Assembly: GCF_001659605.2 (NCBI RefSeq)
Contig: NC_035161.2
Span: forward strand, 39,823,956 to 39,887,955
DNA length: 64,000 nucleotides
Origin: Manihot esculenta
Taxonomy: Eukaryota > Streptophyta > Magnoliopsida > Malpighiales > Euphorbiaceae
Reading direction: 5' to 3'
Below, piece after piece: positions 13,926-25,136 of this stretch (position 1 is the stretch's first letter; the number at the start of each line of letters is the position of its first letter). Both the position numbers and the translations under genes were made by a program. The notes beneath the pieces were generated by a model. It was given only the letters and a program-made list of their open reading frames with translations. It searched no databases and was not told where the DNA came from.

Positions 13926-14973
13926 ATGTTATTAGCTGAGAGCACCAACTTGCTTTCTTCTTCTTCTTCTTCTTCTTCTTCTGCTACTATGCTTGAAGAT
14001 AATTTGTCTAGGTTGTCTCTGTGTACTAGTTCGATGTATACTATTGAAGATGGTGATTATCCAGATTGCGATGGTATGATGATGTTATCGTCAGGCTTGT
14101 CCTTTGAAAGCTTCGATGCAGATGAGGAACTCTCCGATGACGAAGAAGGGATAGGCATGCTTGACCTTTCCTCGGATTCCGATAAGGAAGTTGGATGTTA
14201 CTCGCTTCCAGCGACACCGCCTCGCCGGAGAAATCGCGGAGGGTTGGTAAAGAAGCAACTTGTTGGTGTTAAGGAGTATGCCAGTGAAAATGAAGCTCGA
14301 AAGGGTAAGATGAGAAAGATTATGGGGAGCAGAAGGGCAGTAAGAGAAATATTGGTGGATGGTGATAATGAGAGTAAAAAGAAAGATGAGGGAGCGGGAA
14401 TGGGTAATTACTACGGGCACTGTAATAGTTTTAGTGGAGAGAGTGAAGGCGGAGGGTTGGTGGTGATAACGAGGCCAAAGGGAGGGAGGAGGTCATTGTG
14501 CATGGACTATGAGGAAGTGAAGGCTTGTAGAGACCTTGGGTTTGAATTGGAGCATGAGCGCATGCTGGAAATGCCTAGTCGTGTGTCTCTGTCGGGATCC
14601 ACCCTAGAGACAAGCAGCGGTGGCAACTCCCCTATTGCCAACTGGCGGATTTCTAGCCCTGGTTAGCGTTCGATACCTAGTGTCTCTTCATTCTCATTCT
14701 TGAACATAATTTTGGGTCTAGAAATTGAAATGGGGGGGCTAAGAAATAATTCAATGTTCCCAATTATTGCAGTTTTGCATACAGGCTTTGTGTAGTTTAT
14801 TGCATAGTTACTTAAAGCTAGAAACTTTTGTATCGATTTGCATGTTTTTTTTTTATGATTATTAACTATGTTATCTATATGCAGGTGATGATCCACGAGA
14901 AGTAAAGGCTCGCCTAAAGGTATGGGCACAGGCAGTGGCGCTTGCATCTACGTCTCGACACGGCGGCTTCTGA
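13926..14973 (+). CDS. DUF1685 family protein of unknown function
   Basis: Two exons (13926-14661, 14885-14973) encode 274 residues. The ATG at 13926 is the first in frame; the frame extends further upstream only through a TTG. An alternative start at 13989 would omit the poly-Ser tract. The N-terminal half is rich in Ser, Asp and Glu. A central block reads GRRSLCMDYEEVKACRDLGF, and the C-terminus has SPIANWRISSPG joined across the intron to DDPREVKARLKVWAQAVA. That pairing is the hallmark of plant DUF1685 proteins, with the intron inside the Gly codon. No catalytic motif, signal peptide or membrane segment is visible, and the biochemical role is unknown. ACGTG elements upstream hint at ABA or light control. 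Confidence 0.85.
13957..13983 (+). repeat. TTC trinucleotide repeat coding poly-Ser
   Basis: About eight TCT/TTC units encode a run of nine serines near the N-terminus of the DUF1685 protein. It is a coding microsatellite whose length may vary between alleles. Confidence 0.85.
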
Positions 14974-16100
14974 CTGCTAATGTTTTGGCATAGCTCTTCT
15001 TGCAACGTTTGATTTTTTTTTTTCCTGTCATATCTAAACCAAACTAGGTTCAAAAAGCATATGCTATGAAGGACACACATAAATGTTGATTTTCAATCTA
15101 GGTTGGGTAATTTTAAACATGGGGATGGACTTCACTTTCTTGGTATAAAAGAGTTTCCTTTTTTGAAGGTTATCTTGATCATCTGATTGGTAGATAATTG
15201 TGGTGATGGGATTTCAGGTGGGACCGTCGAAGTCTCTGTCACTGATTCTCTTCTGTACATTTTTCAGCTGTTGTAAATATATGAGCAGATGACTGGGGCT
15301 GGTCGAATCCCGGTTGACTCAAAACAGTAGATTATGCTATTGTGATTTTTGGAGCTTGTATTCAATTTTCATTGTATTCTGTTACCTAGTTGACAATGTT
15401 GTGAATGAGATTGCGTTACAATGAGTGTTACAGAAAGGGAAAAGAAAAAAACCCAACGTTATCAATATCATGTTAAAGTTTCATGTATGGGTAAAACATG
15501 ACAAATACCAGAGATCGACGATCTAGGAAACATCAGTTCTTCGAAGACCCGAATTGTATATATATATATATGATGAAGGATATATTGGCATTAATCATTA
15601 TAATGATTTGTTTTCGCCTTTTTTGGAGGGCTCAGTCTGTATTGGATTGATCAAGGCAGAAGCAATGTACGACTACATCTAGGTGAATCAATAAACTTGC
15701 CTATCCGACATTCCAAAAACAAATATTTGACTGTTGAAGTTGGTTAAGAAGGTTTATAGTTAGGTAAATTTATGCCTCCCTCGTACTAAAAAATGGGAGT
15801 TGGTGAGGCTGTTGAGAACATCTACCTATTTTCATATGTATATAGATCCTATGATTTTAAAGAAATCAGTGTAGTTGACTGTGGCATGTAAGATATCAGC
15901 TTGGGAATAACTCAACTATAAGGAGTTTCGAGATATCAGTGAGTGCCAAAATTTTACTTATTTAGTTGGCTATTTTTTTCATGATTTCCAAGTGAACTTT
16001 CTGGCAACTCATTTGAATCAAATAAGTTCATCATTGTGAGGTTTTCTACCAAAATTGATTCTCAATGTCTTAAAAAAAAACTCATTTTGATGAAAAACAG

Positions 16101-16342
16101 AGGCAGCTGCGAGAAGCAACACAAGAAAGACATGATAATTGGGCTGCTGAAAAATTGGCCTTCAATTATGTATTTTACGTGTTCGGGGCTTATGAGCAAG
16201 CACATCCACCTGCTGTTGCAGCTCTGTGCACTTCTCCATGTTTCAATCAAGTGTCAATGATCAAACTGAAACCGCCTTCTCCATGTTTAATCAAGTGTCA
16301 TTGATCAAACTGAAACCCCATGGTGCTTTTGGAAGATATTAA
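16101..16342 (+). pseudogene. Orphan C-terminal exon of an unrecognised protein, frameshifted
   Basis: A reading frame preceded by an AG acceptor at 16099-16100 starts RQLREATQERHDNWAAEKLA, continues FNYVFYVFGAYEQ, and stops at 16302-16304. Its composition looks like real protein rather than noise. A 45-base direct repeat (16231-16275 and 16276-16319) lies inside it. The second copy lacks one base, which shifts the frame. Downstream of the second copy, another frame reads IKLKPHGAFGRY and then stops at 16340-16342, a more plausible original C-terminus. No partner exon was found upstream, and stops at 16056-16058 and 16071-16073 close the frame. I do not recognise the family. It is either a gene fragment or the last exon of an unseen gene. 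Confidence 0.4.
16231..16319 (+). repeat. 45-bp tandem duplication
   Basis: Two adjacent copies start with CTTCTCCATGTTT. The second copy is one base shorter and has a few substitutions. The duplication lies inside the orphan exon and disturbs its reading frame. Confidence 0.85.
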
Positions 16343-17008
16343 TGACATCACAATGGAACTAAGCAGATTTAGCGTGGTAAAGGTTAGTCTTGAGGACTGA
16401 GAGAATGATATAGTTGAAGCAACATCACTGCAGAGAAGATAATATCTTCAGTCTAACAATTGAAATTTGAGACAGAAAATTCATAAAAAAGATGGTGTAC
16501 GAGCCTCATAGAACACCAAATAACCACAGCTTCCATATTCATTCAAATAAGGCAGCTTTATTAAATCCACAGTATATATGTGAGCCAGGCTTGGGCACAA
16601 ACTTGAACCTCATCAAATGCCAGGTTTAAAATCCTGACTCATAATGACCATGTGATCTAGAGTTTGTATTGTGGTGCTGGTGCAACATTTGGAAGGAAAG
16701 ATATACAATAAATCATAGGACATGATGAATATGACAAGGATAAGAGAAATATAGAGCTTAGCTTTCTGGAAACATCTCAATTATATTTTATTTTTGAGCC
16801 CAGCGAACTTAAAATGTTCTACTGAGATAACAAACAACTAATAATTCACTTGTTCAAAGGCGTTGTAGAAGAATTATGCCAGCCATTGCATTTGCATTCT
16901 TCAGCAAGTGATGACTTAGGTCATGATAAATGAATGTTACAATCTCTATAAATAGAAATTTGGGAGATGAATCAAGAAAAAATAATGAGGAACAGACAGG
17001 TTCTTCAC

Positions 17009-20000
17009 TCACTTGAAAACTAGATTATGGCAAGTGTTGTCACAGGGGTATGGACAGTCAATGGCTTTAACATCAACTCGATCAAAATACCAGTCTCCAA
17101 CAGATTGAGCAATCCTCTGCATATTGATAACATAACATAATTATAATGGAAAATTCCATATATAATGAAATTTTCATTCGACGTTCTATAATCCCACAAT
17201 ATACTTGCAGATACATACAAATAAGCTCATTCATTCCCTTATCAGGTTAGACAGCTAAGTTGTTAATATCATATACAAGAGCAGTAGACTGTTTAGAAAA
17301 AGTTTTAATTTGAAGAAACAATGTATAGATGCCTCTTTTATATTTCCTACGAAGTTTCTCTGACGGGGAAGAGGTACCTTATTATTGAGGAGGGGAGAAT
17401 CATCAGCAAACCATGTGTCCTGTCTCTCAGATTGGCAATGAGCAAAACAAGAGTTTATGAATAAACCATTTTGAGTTGACTTTGAGAAGACATATACGGC
17501 TTCTAGCATTTGGTTCCTGAAGGCTGTACCGTTAAAGAGACAGGAGAAATCAATATACAAAGGTACCCACGTATCTGTTCTAATTAAAAAGTCCATTAGT
17601 AATGGAAAACAAAGCATAGAAAGTAGAACTTTAAGTCACCTTGCAAAATCTGGATCTGTGTTGAATTACATTCTGCATGATTATGCTTGCATGCATCCCA
17701 AGAACCATGAGGATCGGCTGATTTTGGAGCAAGACTAGCTTGGAGCTGAAAAATAAACAGAACACATCCAAGTTGTCCAATATTAAACAGAGGCAATATT
17801 CAGTAGAGTGGAGTAGCCTTAGCTACTGAACATATCTTACACACGAAGTCTCAAATCAGTTGAAATTTTATGCAACCTATTACTATTATTACTCCTGGTT
17901 TCCCATGCCCAGGGTTCTGTATTCAACTCTTCTCATTGAAAAAAATGAGGAAGTCTCATGTCTTTTTGTTTGAACCACGATTGCTGGGAAGGTGAGTGAT
18001 GGAAGATAGGGTTCTCTGGATAATCTACCATCACCTTGTGGTAGCTTAGCTAATTCAACATGCTTATATGCAACGATATCAACAGCCCTTCCCAAAATAC
18101 TAGGCGGCAATTGCCATTAAAAGATAACGTGAAATATAAAGGAGGATTACCTGCCATGCATCATAGGCTGCATTGAGAATAAATAATGGAGTCCTAATAT
18201 TTGCAATCAAATTCTGAGGGAAGAAGCACTGTATGAGATAGAAAGAGAGTGAATTGGTTATTATCTTCTATTAACCTCTCACAGATTAAGATTCATTCAT
18301 TCAACAGAAAATCAATAAAGAAAAGATTGGTGATTACTGAAGTTGGATCCAGGTGGCTGGTACAAGTACTTGGCAGATCCTTTTGCACTTCCTACAATTT
18401 CATATGCATGTCAATATTAAATAGATGGTTAAATACTGAGCATAAAGATGTTGAAATACTGCAACATATTAATAAACCATTGTAGAACTCAGATCAGAGG
18501 TTTAGGTTCTGTTAAAGAATGTACTACAAAAAATTAATGAGAGGAATTTTTCACAAGCAAAAAAGTATTTCTACCTGCATCCTAACTACACCTTCATACA
18601 TATTCCGAAGCGTGCGGTTACCAGACACATCAATTCTACAGCAGATTTAAAGTAAAAATGAAAATCATATATGTTAACAGAACTATACACACCAAAAGAA
18701 ATCATAGAAAGGTATTAAAGAATCGTTTCTCACACGTCAAGAAAGAGTCCAGCATCACTTAAGCATTTCACATTTGTTGATTGTGGAAACAAGTCCTTGA
18801 ACTCATCACAGTGTATTATGGATGCCAAGCCTCCAGCAGAGCATCCCGAGAGAAGAGCCTGAAGCATGCGTTCATAAAGTGGCTGGAAATTTGGAAACCA
18901 ATTGAGAATTAGAAAGGAAATAAATTAAACACCTGAGTGGCAGATTGCATTCCTTCAGCCATTAGTTTCTCCATAGCAGCTGACCAAATGCGTTGTCCTC
19001 GAAAATAAAGCTGAGCAGCCTGAAAAGGAAAGTACCTGTAAATGTGCAATTGCAAGTGCTAATGCTAAAACAAAATCTTAATCCAAATCACTTTTCTTAC
19101 ATAACCAACATTAAATGAAATAAAGAGAAAAAAAAAGCACAAAATAAAACTATGCTAGCAAAAATTTCTGATATCAGAACATTTTGCTGTTATGCATTCA
19201 ATAGTGTGGAAAAGCTTAGTTTGGTTTGTAATCTGTGTGATAATACAAAATCTACCTCCCCCCAAAAAAAAGAGGCAAATGTGGTTCATGAAAAAAACTA
19301 GTTGAATCATTTTTTTTTTTGAAATACACTTTCACCCAAATAAAAAAAATACTGTCACATCATCATTAAATCCAACATTTGCAAGTCATTGAGTCATTGA
19401 GAAAGCATTTGGTTTAACATACTTGCTTTTGACCGGACTTGAAATATATTTTTTAACTCACAAGCCAATTCAGATACGAAATAATAGGTAGAGATGACAC
19501 GATTTGAACCCGTGACATTTTGTACTCAAAACAACTGTGCTATTAAACTGGGTCTGAAATTCAAATCTTGATATAAAACACTTTTAAAATTTAAGAGATA
19601 GTGTTTTGTTCTTTTAGAGATAATGTTTACTTGATGCAAACACTAATTAGTAGAATTAATGAATTCCAAAAACTGGATTATTGGTAAAAACAAAAAGTTG
19701 ATTTTTGGTAAAAATACTTTAAAATAACGTCAAGCAATTTAAGTGTTTGGCTAAAAAGATGTTTAAAGATACCTTAATTTACTAAAATGGACAATGTGGA
19801 TAGACAATTGAGTGTGGTAGTTGGTAAAATAAGAAAAATGTTGATATTTTAAAAATTATTAGGATAGTATTGTCTTAGCCTTGGTCAGAGACTAGTTTTA
19901 AAATAAGTTTTATGAGAGGATCTTGTGACTTTTTCTTACAACTATATGGTTAAAGATTTTTTTAAAAAAAAAAAAAAAATCTTTGACCCCTCCAAAGTTT

Positions 20001-21211
20001 TTAATTCTAGATTTGCCCCAATATTGCCATTGTATGACAGGCATGGATTTCAGAGACCAAATCAGATTAATAGAACTAACGGGTCTATTGGAGGGTGGAA
20101 GGAATATTTTACCAAGATGAGCTTTATCAAGCACCTAGATTCTCGACACTATCATTAATTGAATATAACTGTGATACTGTCAGAATTCTAAAGAATGCCA
20201 AACACCAATATTAAGTGTAAAGACAATATTCCATAAATACAACATGATTTGATACTGAGTAAGTTAGCGACTGAAGCAGGAAAGTGGTTTAAAAACTTCC
20301 ATTTGATGCACACCAATTGTTCACAGTAATTGCGAAGAACATATACTTAAAAGTTTAAACCAACCTCATTCTTACTGTCCCCACTGAAAGACGCCCCATC
20401 ACAGTATCTCAGCTTGACCCTGTTCCAGTTAAAGAAATCTGCAACCATACAAAGGAATCAGAATTTGGAACCTCTAATCAATATAGCAAGAGCAAAACAA
20501 GTGTTATGTCTTGGAGAAACCAGGATTTTCTTCTGCTTTATTGCTTAAAATCCCAGTGAATGGTATTTGCTTTTCCATAAATTTCGATGAACCGCGGCGT
20601 GTCGTTTTCCTGAAAACACAATTCTTGATAGTATCGCACCAGCCACCTCCCTGCACCAAGCCACATTTTAGTTAAGTCGAATCTGCTAATGTTTTACTGA
20701 GATAACCAGTTTTAGAATCAGAACCAGAATCCCAATACCCAAAAGTTGTCTCACAAACCTCCAACTGAATGACCCAGCTGTTTTGACCCGATCCAGACCC
20801 GCGATGCAAATGGTAACCAGGCAGTGTTCCGTCCAAGCAGACTGACATGAGAAGCCATTAAAACACAAAACATTCTCACGCTAGTATTGAAATGAAGCAT
20901 TCGAGGTTACAATTTCTTATCAAACGACCCATGAACAGTACGAATAACGCATTTTGGTTTAATAAACAAATGCCAATACTTGGATATATAAGAGATTGTG
21001 TCGTACCAGCTCCTTTGGAGTCAGCTCCCTGGATAAGAGTTAGGTCGACCATAAGAGGTTGAGCAACAGGTGAAGAAGGGGACCCCGCATCACTCTCCAG
21101 GAAAGAAAGAGTTTTGAAATCTTCAAAAACATCCAGAGATCCGGCAAAAACCAGCCCAATCACACTACAGGCGTATAAATAGGCCACCAGTCTCCCCTCC
21201 CTCTTCATCAT
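17009..21211 (-). CDS. Pectin acetylesterase (CE13, Notum-like hydrolase)
   Basis: Twelve exons (21211-21007, 20841-20759, 20650-20521, 20438-20365, 19019-18933, 18858-18734, 18635-18575, 18391-18338, 18228-18151, 17745-17640, 17523-17378, 17116-17009) encode 418 residues, within the family's usual size. The start is the ATG at 21211; a further upstream codon in frame is TTG. An N-terminal hydrophobic segment (about residues 8-25) suggests secretion. Family blocks appear in order: [53 protein letters not shown] and INSCFAHCQ. The expected catalytic triad is Ser200, Asp296 and His363. Members remove acetyl groups from pectin in the cell wall and so alter its stiffness and digestibility. Intron 4 (19020-20364) is unusually long and holds repeat relics. 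Confidence 0.93.
19020..20364 (-). other. Long intron 4 of the pectin acetylesterase gene
   Basis: This 1345-base intron holds no coding exon. It carries a tRNA-like promoter-bearing segment at about 19484-19556 and an A-tract inverted repeat at 19952-19984 (AAAGATTTT against AAAATCTTT), followed by GACCCCTCCAAAG. Such features suggest insertion of small non-autonomous elements. Confidence 0.5.
19484..19556 (-). mobile_element. Possible tRNA-derived SINE remnant
   Basis: Read on the minus strand, TAGCACAGTTGT resembles a pol III box A and GGTTCAAATC (19501-19510) matches box B, with spacing shorter than in a true tRNA. No cloverleaf is evident, so a SINE remnant is more likely than a tRNA gene. 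Confidence 0.3.
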
Positions 21212-23669
21212 TCTCTGCCTATCCAAGAAATGTTGGGAAAACCAGAGGCAGAGGAGGCTTGAGGCTTATTGGAATCGGCCACTCAGTGAGTGGTGTGCTG
21301 GAGAAGTCGAAGAAGAACCGTTAGGCCAAGGTGATTCAATTATGAATCTGTGCAGGACAAGAACTGAAAGCGCATTTTGTAGAGCACAACTATATTACCA
21401 TATACGACACTTGCCTGCTATAATAAATAAACAATTTTTTTGAAAAATATTGTTAATTTGTTAGCATTTTTTTAGAATTAATTATTTGTCTGTCTGATAT
21501 TTTTACTAGGAACGAAACCCACCTCTAGAAAAAGAAAAAAAAAAAGGGCGAAAGAAGGGACCACCAAAGACAAAACCGTGAAAAGTGAAAATAGACCTCT
21601 GTCTGTCTCTGGTGTTCTGCCATTATCTCCTACTTTCAACGCTATACAGCTGTTTTCATCATCCATCGGCGACCGACACCACATATTTCACCTTTTTATT
21701 GCTTTGTCAAATCTAATAATTCTAAATGCGAATGTTTGCCGCCGTGATTATTCTCATGCGTCAACCTTCATGTCTCCCCAATAAATATATTCAATCCTTC
21801 CCACAATTTTATCTATTTTTTTTATTATTTGAAAATTATTATAAACTCTATTTTTCATTTATTTACCTAAATAAATATTTAAAATTTTCAATAAAATTTA
21901 ATATTTTTAAAATTAATATAATTAAAAATTTATTTTTTTATATATAAAAAAATAAAAAAATTATAGGACAAAGCATCATATATATTTTCATCCGTCATTT
22001 TTTCATATTAATTCTTTTAACGTTAGTTTGGTTCTATATTTTTTTTAATTCTAAAAATTTCTCATTATATGCACTTATAATTTTAATTTAATAATTTTAT
22101 TAATTAATTATATACATTTAAATACATGTAAAAATCATTTTTAATTAAATTTTTAAAAAATATATTTTATTTTTTAACATACTGGCATACCATCGGTGAC
22201 ATATAATAGAAGCTTGCATGTTGCCGATTAACTGATAAAAGCTATTAGTGAAGCACAACAGCCACAGATCGTAATCTTGATTCTGAAGAGCACAAATACT
22301 CAAACCTTACTCAGGAAAATAATAATCCCCAAGCGGGCGAAGCCATACTAGGAAGTGGGCGTGGTGGCTAGTTAACGAGTTACGGTGGAATTCGGCCCGG
22401 TTCTGTCCATGAGGCAGGTGAGGCCTTTTTGCCGCACGTGCTCTAGAGATTTTAATTGGGTTTTAATCTATTGACCCGGGCCCCAAAATGCTGCCGTTCA
22501 GCTTTCTTCTTATACATTTTTTTTAAGGGTCTCTATCATCCTGTAATAATTTCATTAATTAGTTAAACTAATTAATGAAATTATTACATAGTCGGTAATG
22601 TGCGATTTACAGAATAATTACTGCCAAATCCTCGAATTTTTAGGAAAACGGAATCCGAATATCTTCCATTCCAATAATTTACAATTTTTTTTTTTTTTTG
22701 TCTTCACATTGATAGAACTTTTTCTAATTTATTTTTTTCCAAAAGTTAAATGCCTTTTTTTGGATCCATAATCTTTTAAAGACAATCAATATAAATTTAG
22801 AAGAAAAAAATAAAACAACACGTAAAAGAAGAGAATTAATCAAAATTTAGAAAAAAAAAACAAAAATATAATATAATTCAAATGATAAAATCATTTTAAG
22901 GTTTAGAATTCACACTCCCAATTCAACAAAATTAATTTGTTTTAGAAATAAATAGGTTGTTTGGGTTTAAAAAACCATGTTTCATTCAATGATATCAATA
23001 ATTCAATACGTATAGTATAGATAACCACAGGGCAGCAGACAGCAGGATTTTTTATTTTTTTTACCCACTGATAGTATACTGTTTGTTTTGTACACACAAA
23101 TGGTCAAAGTAGTGGGGTGGAAAATTTTCAAACAGCATATCTCCAATATCAAAGAAAACGACTGCTAATAGACTGTAATGGAAGATTACTTGAAATATAC
23201 CAATGCCAGATGAAATATGCTCACCATCTCAGACATAACAAAATGTAAACTTTATTAAAAAAAACAAAGAGGTGAAGTATGTATTTCAAACTTTTATGAG
23301 TGCAAATAAGCACAAATCCATTCCATGTAAGACATCTTGGAGCTAGCTATTATTAATATTTCACATATGTGGTTAATATTGATGTATTCGGCAATGCTTT
23401 CATCATAATCAATTAGAAAAATCTTTGGATATGCTCTGTAACCTTGAAAATTGAATATCTCCAAGCAATCATAACCATAAAATTGGAACCACACTTAACC
23501 ACTTCATCTTTGATTGTATTTTCTTGATGGGTTCATTAGGTTATGCCAATAATTGTTTCTTTCTTGTTCCAAAGTTTCCTTTCCTTTGGTTAAATTACAG
23601 TTTTTTTTTTCATTAAAATGTCAAGAGTTTCCAATCTTACAAGGCCTTGTTGCAGGTGCCTATGTGGAG
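21212..23669. other. Intergenic region between divergent genes
   Basis: This lies between the start of the minus-strand pectin acetylesterase and the plus-strand HAD gene, so it should contain both promoters. 21830-22180 is very AT-rich and shares sequence with 10707-10860. A perfect palindrome is at 22542-22588. A TTGCAG acceptor at 23650-23655 just before the HAD start suggests a 5' UTR intron ending there. No coding exon was recognised. Confidence 0.5.
22542..22588. repeat. Perfect 47-bp palindrome
   Basis: Two 23-base arms, TGTAATAATTTCATTAATTA plus GTT and its exact reverse complement, flank a single A. The arms match completely, so the transcript or single strand could form a hairpin. 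It may be the core of a small foldback element. Confidence 0.9.
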
Positions 23670-25136
23670 ATGGACACTGATGGGGAAGCCAATGGGCTCG
23701 AATATGAGTGCTTGCTCTTTGGTATGTTATTACAACTCTCAAATACTTTATGAGCCCTTCTGGTTCTTTTGAGTGTTATACACAAAATGATTCTGTTGGT
23801 GTGCTTTTCAGATATGGATGATACTTTGTACCCATTGAGCTTAGGTCTCAACTTGGCTTGCCGAAAGAACATAGAAGGTGAGACTACAATAGCTATGCAG
23901 ATCTTTTGTAATACTGATTAAGATAAATCATGTGGCTGAGCTATTTGTACTGCAGAGTTCATGTTGCATCACTTGCATATTGAAGAAAGCCAAGTGCCAA
24001 GGATGTGCCTGGAATTGTACAGAGAATATGGAACAACAATGGCTGGTCTGAAGGTGAAACATTGTTTCCTGGATTACTGATTTGTAAAATACTTGATGTT
24101 TCTTTTGTTGTTAGTTCTGAATCTAATTGGTCTCAGCTCTGAAATTCAGGCTCTTGGTTATGAGTTTGATGATGATGAGTTCCATGCTTTTGCTCATGGA
24201 AGATTACCTTATGAAAAACTGAAGCCTGATGCTGTACTAAGGAACCTTCTACTTTCCATCCCACAAAGGAAAATAGTATGTCAAGTTTAAAGTTCCATTC
24301 TTTCATTTAAATTTTAAAGAGAAGAGAAATCTTCATCATGGTTGACAATCTAATATTAAGATGTGATTTTGGTGTTTTCAGATCTTCACTAATGCTGATA
24401 AGGTACATGCAGCTGAAGTTCTGAAAAGATTGGGATTGGAAGATTGTTTTGAAGGAGTCATATGCTATGAAACTCTTAATCCTCCTGTTGAAACTGCTAA
24501 TTTCAAGGATACTTCAGACAATGATGCAGTACTTGCAGGAGGTGAAGCAAAGCTCAATGATCTTAATGATGCTGACAGAATCAGGCCACTAATCCTCTGT
24601 AAACCCTCTTTGGAGGCCTTTGAAGCTGCGATCAGAATTGCAAATGTTGACCCCAAGAGAACAGTAGAGACTTGAGACTTTCTCAACTTAGGCATTTGTC
24701 TGATTGATTTTACCATTAAAGAAATGATAAGACTTATTATTTTCTCCTTTTACATTTCAGATATTCTTTGATGACAGTGCTAGAAACATTGCAAGTGGGA
24801 AAGCAGCAGGCCTTCATACAGTCATTGTAAGATTTAATTTTGCTGTACTCGTGAAAATTAACACCATCTATATATTTAACACATTAAATTATGAAAGTGT
24901 CCCAAGCCCAGATCGTTTCATCACAGAAGAAACACCGCAAAATCAAAGAAGATACTGACATGGCTGAATCATGATGGCAGGTAGGGAGCTCAGTCCTGGT
25001 GCCTGGTGCAGACCATGCTTTGAGCAGCATCCACAATATCAGAGAAGCAATACCCCAGATAATATGGGAGGGCGAACGAGAGCAACAGGAACAGATTATC
25101 CAGTCCACTGCAGTTGCAACTGTTGTCCTTGCTTAG
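23670..25136 (+). CDS. HAD-superfamily hydrolase, pyrimidine 5'-nucleotidase-like
   Basis: Seven exons (23670-23721, 23812-23877, 23956-24053, 24150-24275, 24382-24663, 24761-24826, 24981-25136) encode 281 residues. All four HAD motifs are present: motif I DMDDTLYPL with nucleophile Asp18 and acid/base Asp20; motif II IFTNAD with Thr117; motif III Lys188 in CKPS; motif IV FFDDSARN with Asp212/Asp213. The DDTLYPL start and helical cap match the plant and yeast Sdt1/Phm8-like branch, many of which dephosphorylate nucleotides; the substrate here is inferred. No transit or signal peptide is evident, so a cytosolic location is likely. The start is the ATG at 23670, since the ATG at 23662 is out of frame. 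Residues about 147-180 between motifs II and III form an acidic loop. Confidence 0.9.

Larger units (their letters stand above)
14974..17008. other. Intergenic region between convergent genes
   Basis: This holds the 3' flank of the DUF1685 gene, a TA simple repeat near 15557-15572, a broken orphan exon at 16101-16342, and the 3' flank of the minus-strand pectin acetylesterase. Nothing else is recognised. Confidence 0.5.

Noticed and set aside
19484..19556. A tRNA gene on the minus strand
   Set aside because: Boxes A and B are present, but the spacing is too short and no acceptor stem pairs, so it is kept only as a possible SINE.
21212..21226. Upstream extension of the pectin acetylesterase start to 21226
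   Set aside because: The codon at 21226 is TTG on the minus strand; the ATG at 21211 is the first proper start and begins a signal peptide.
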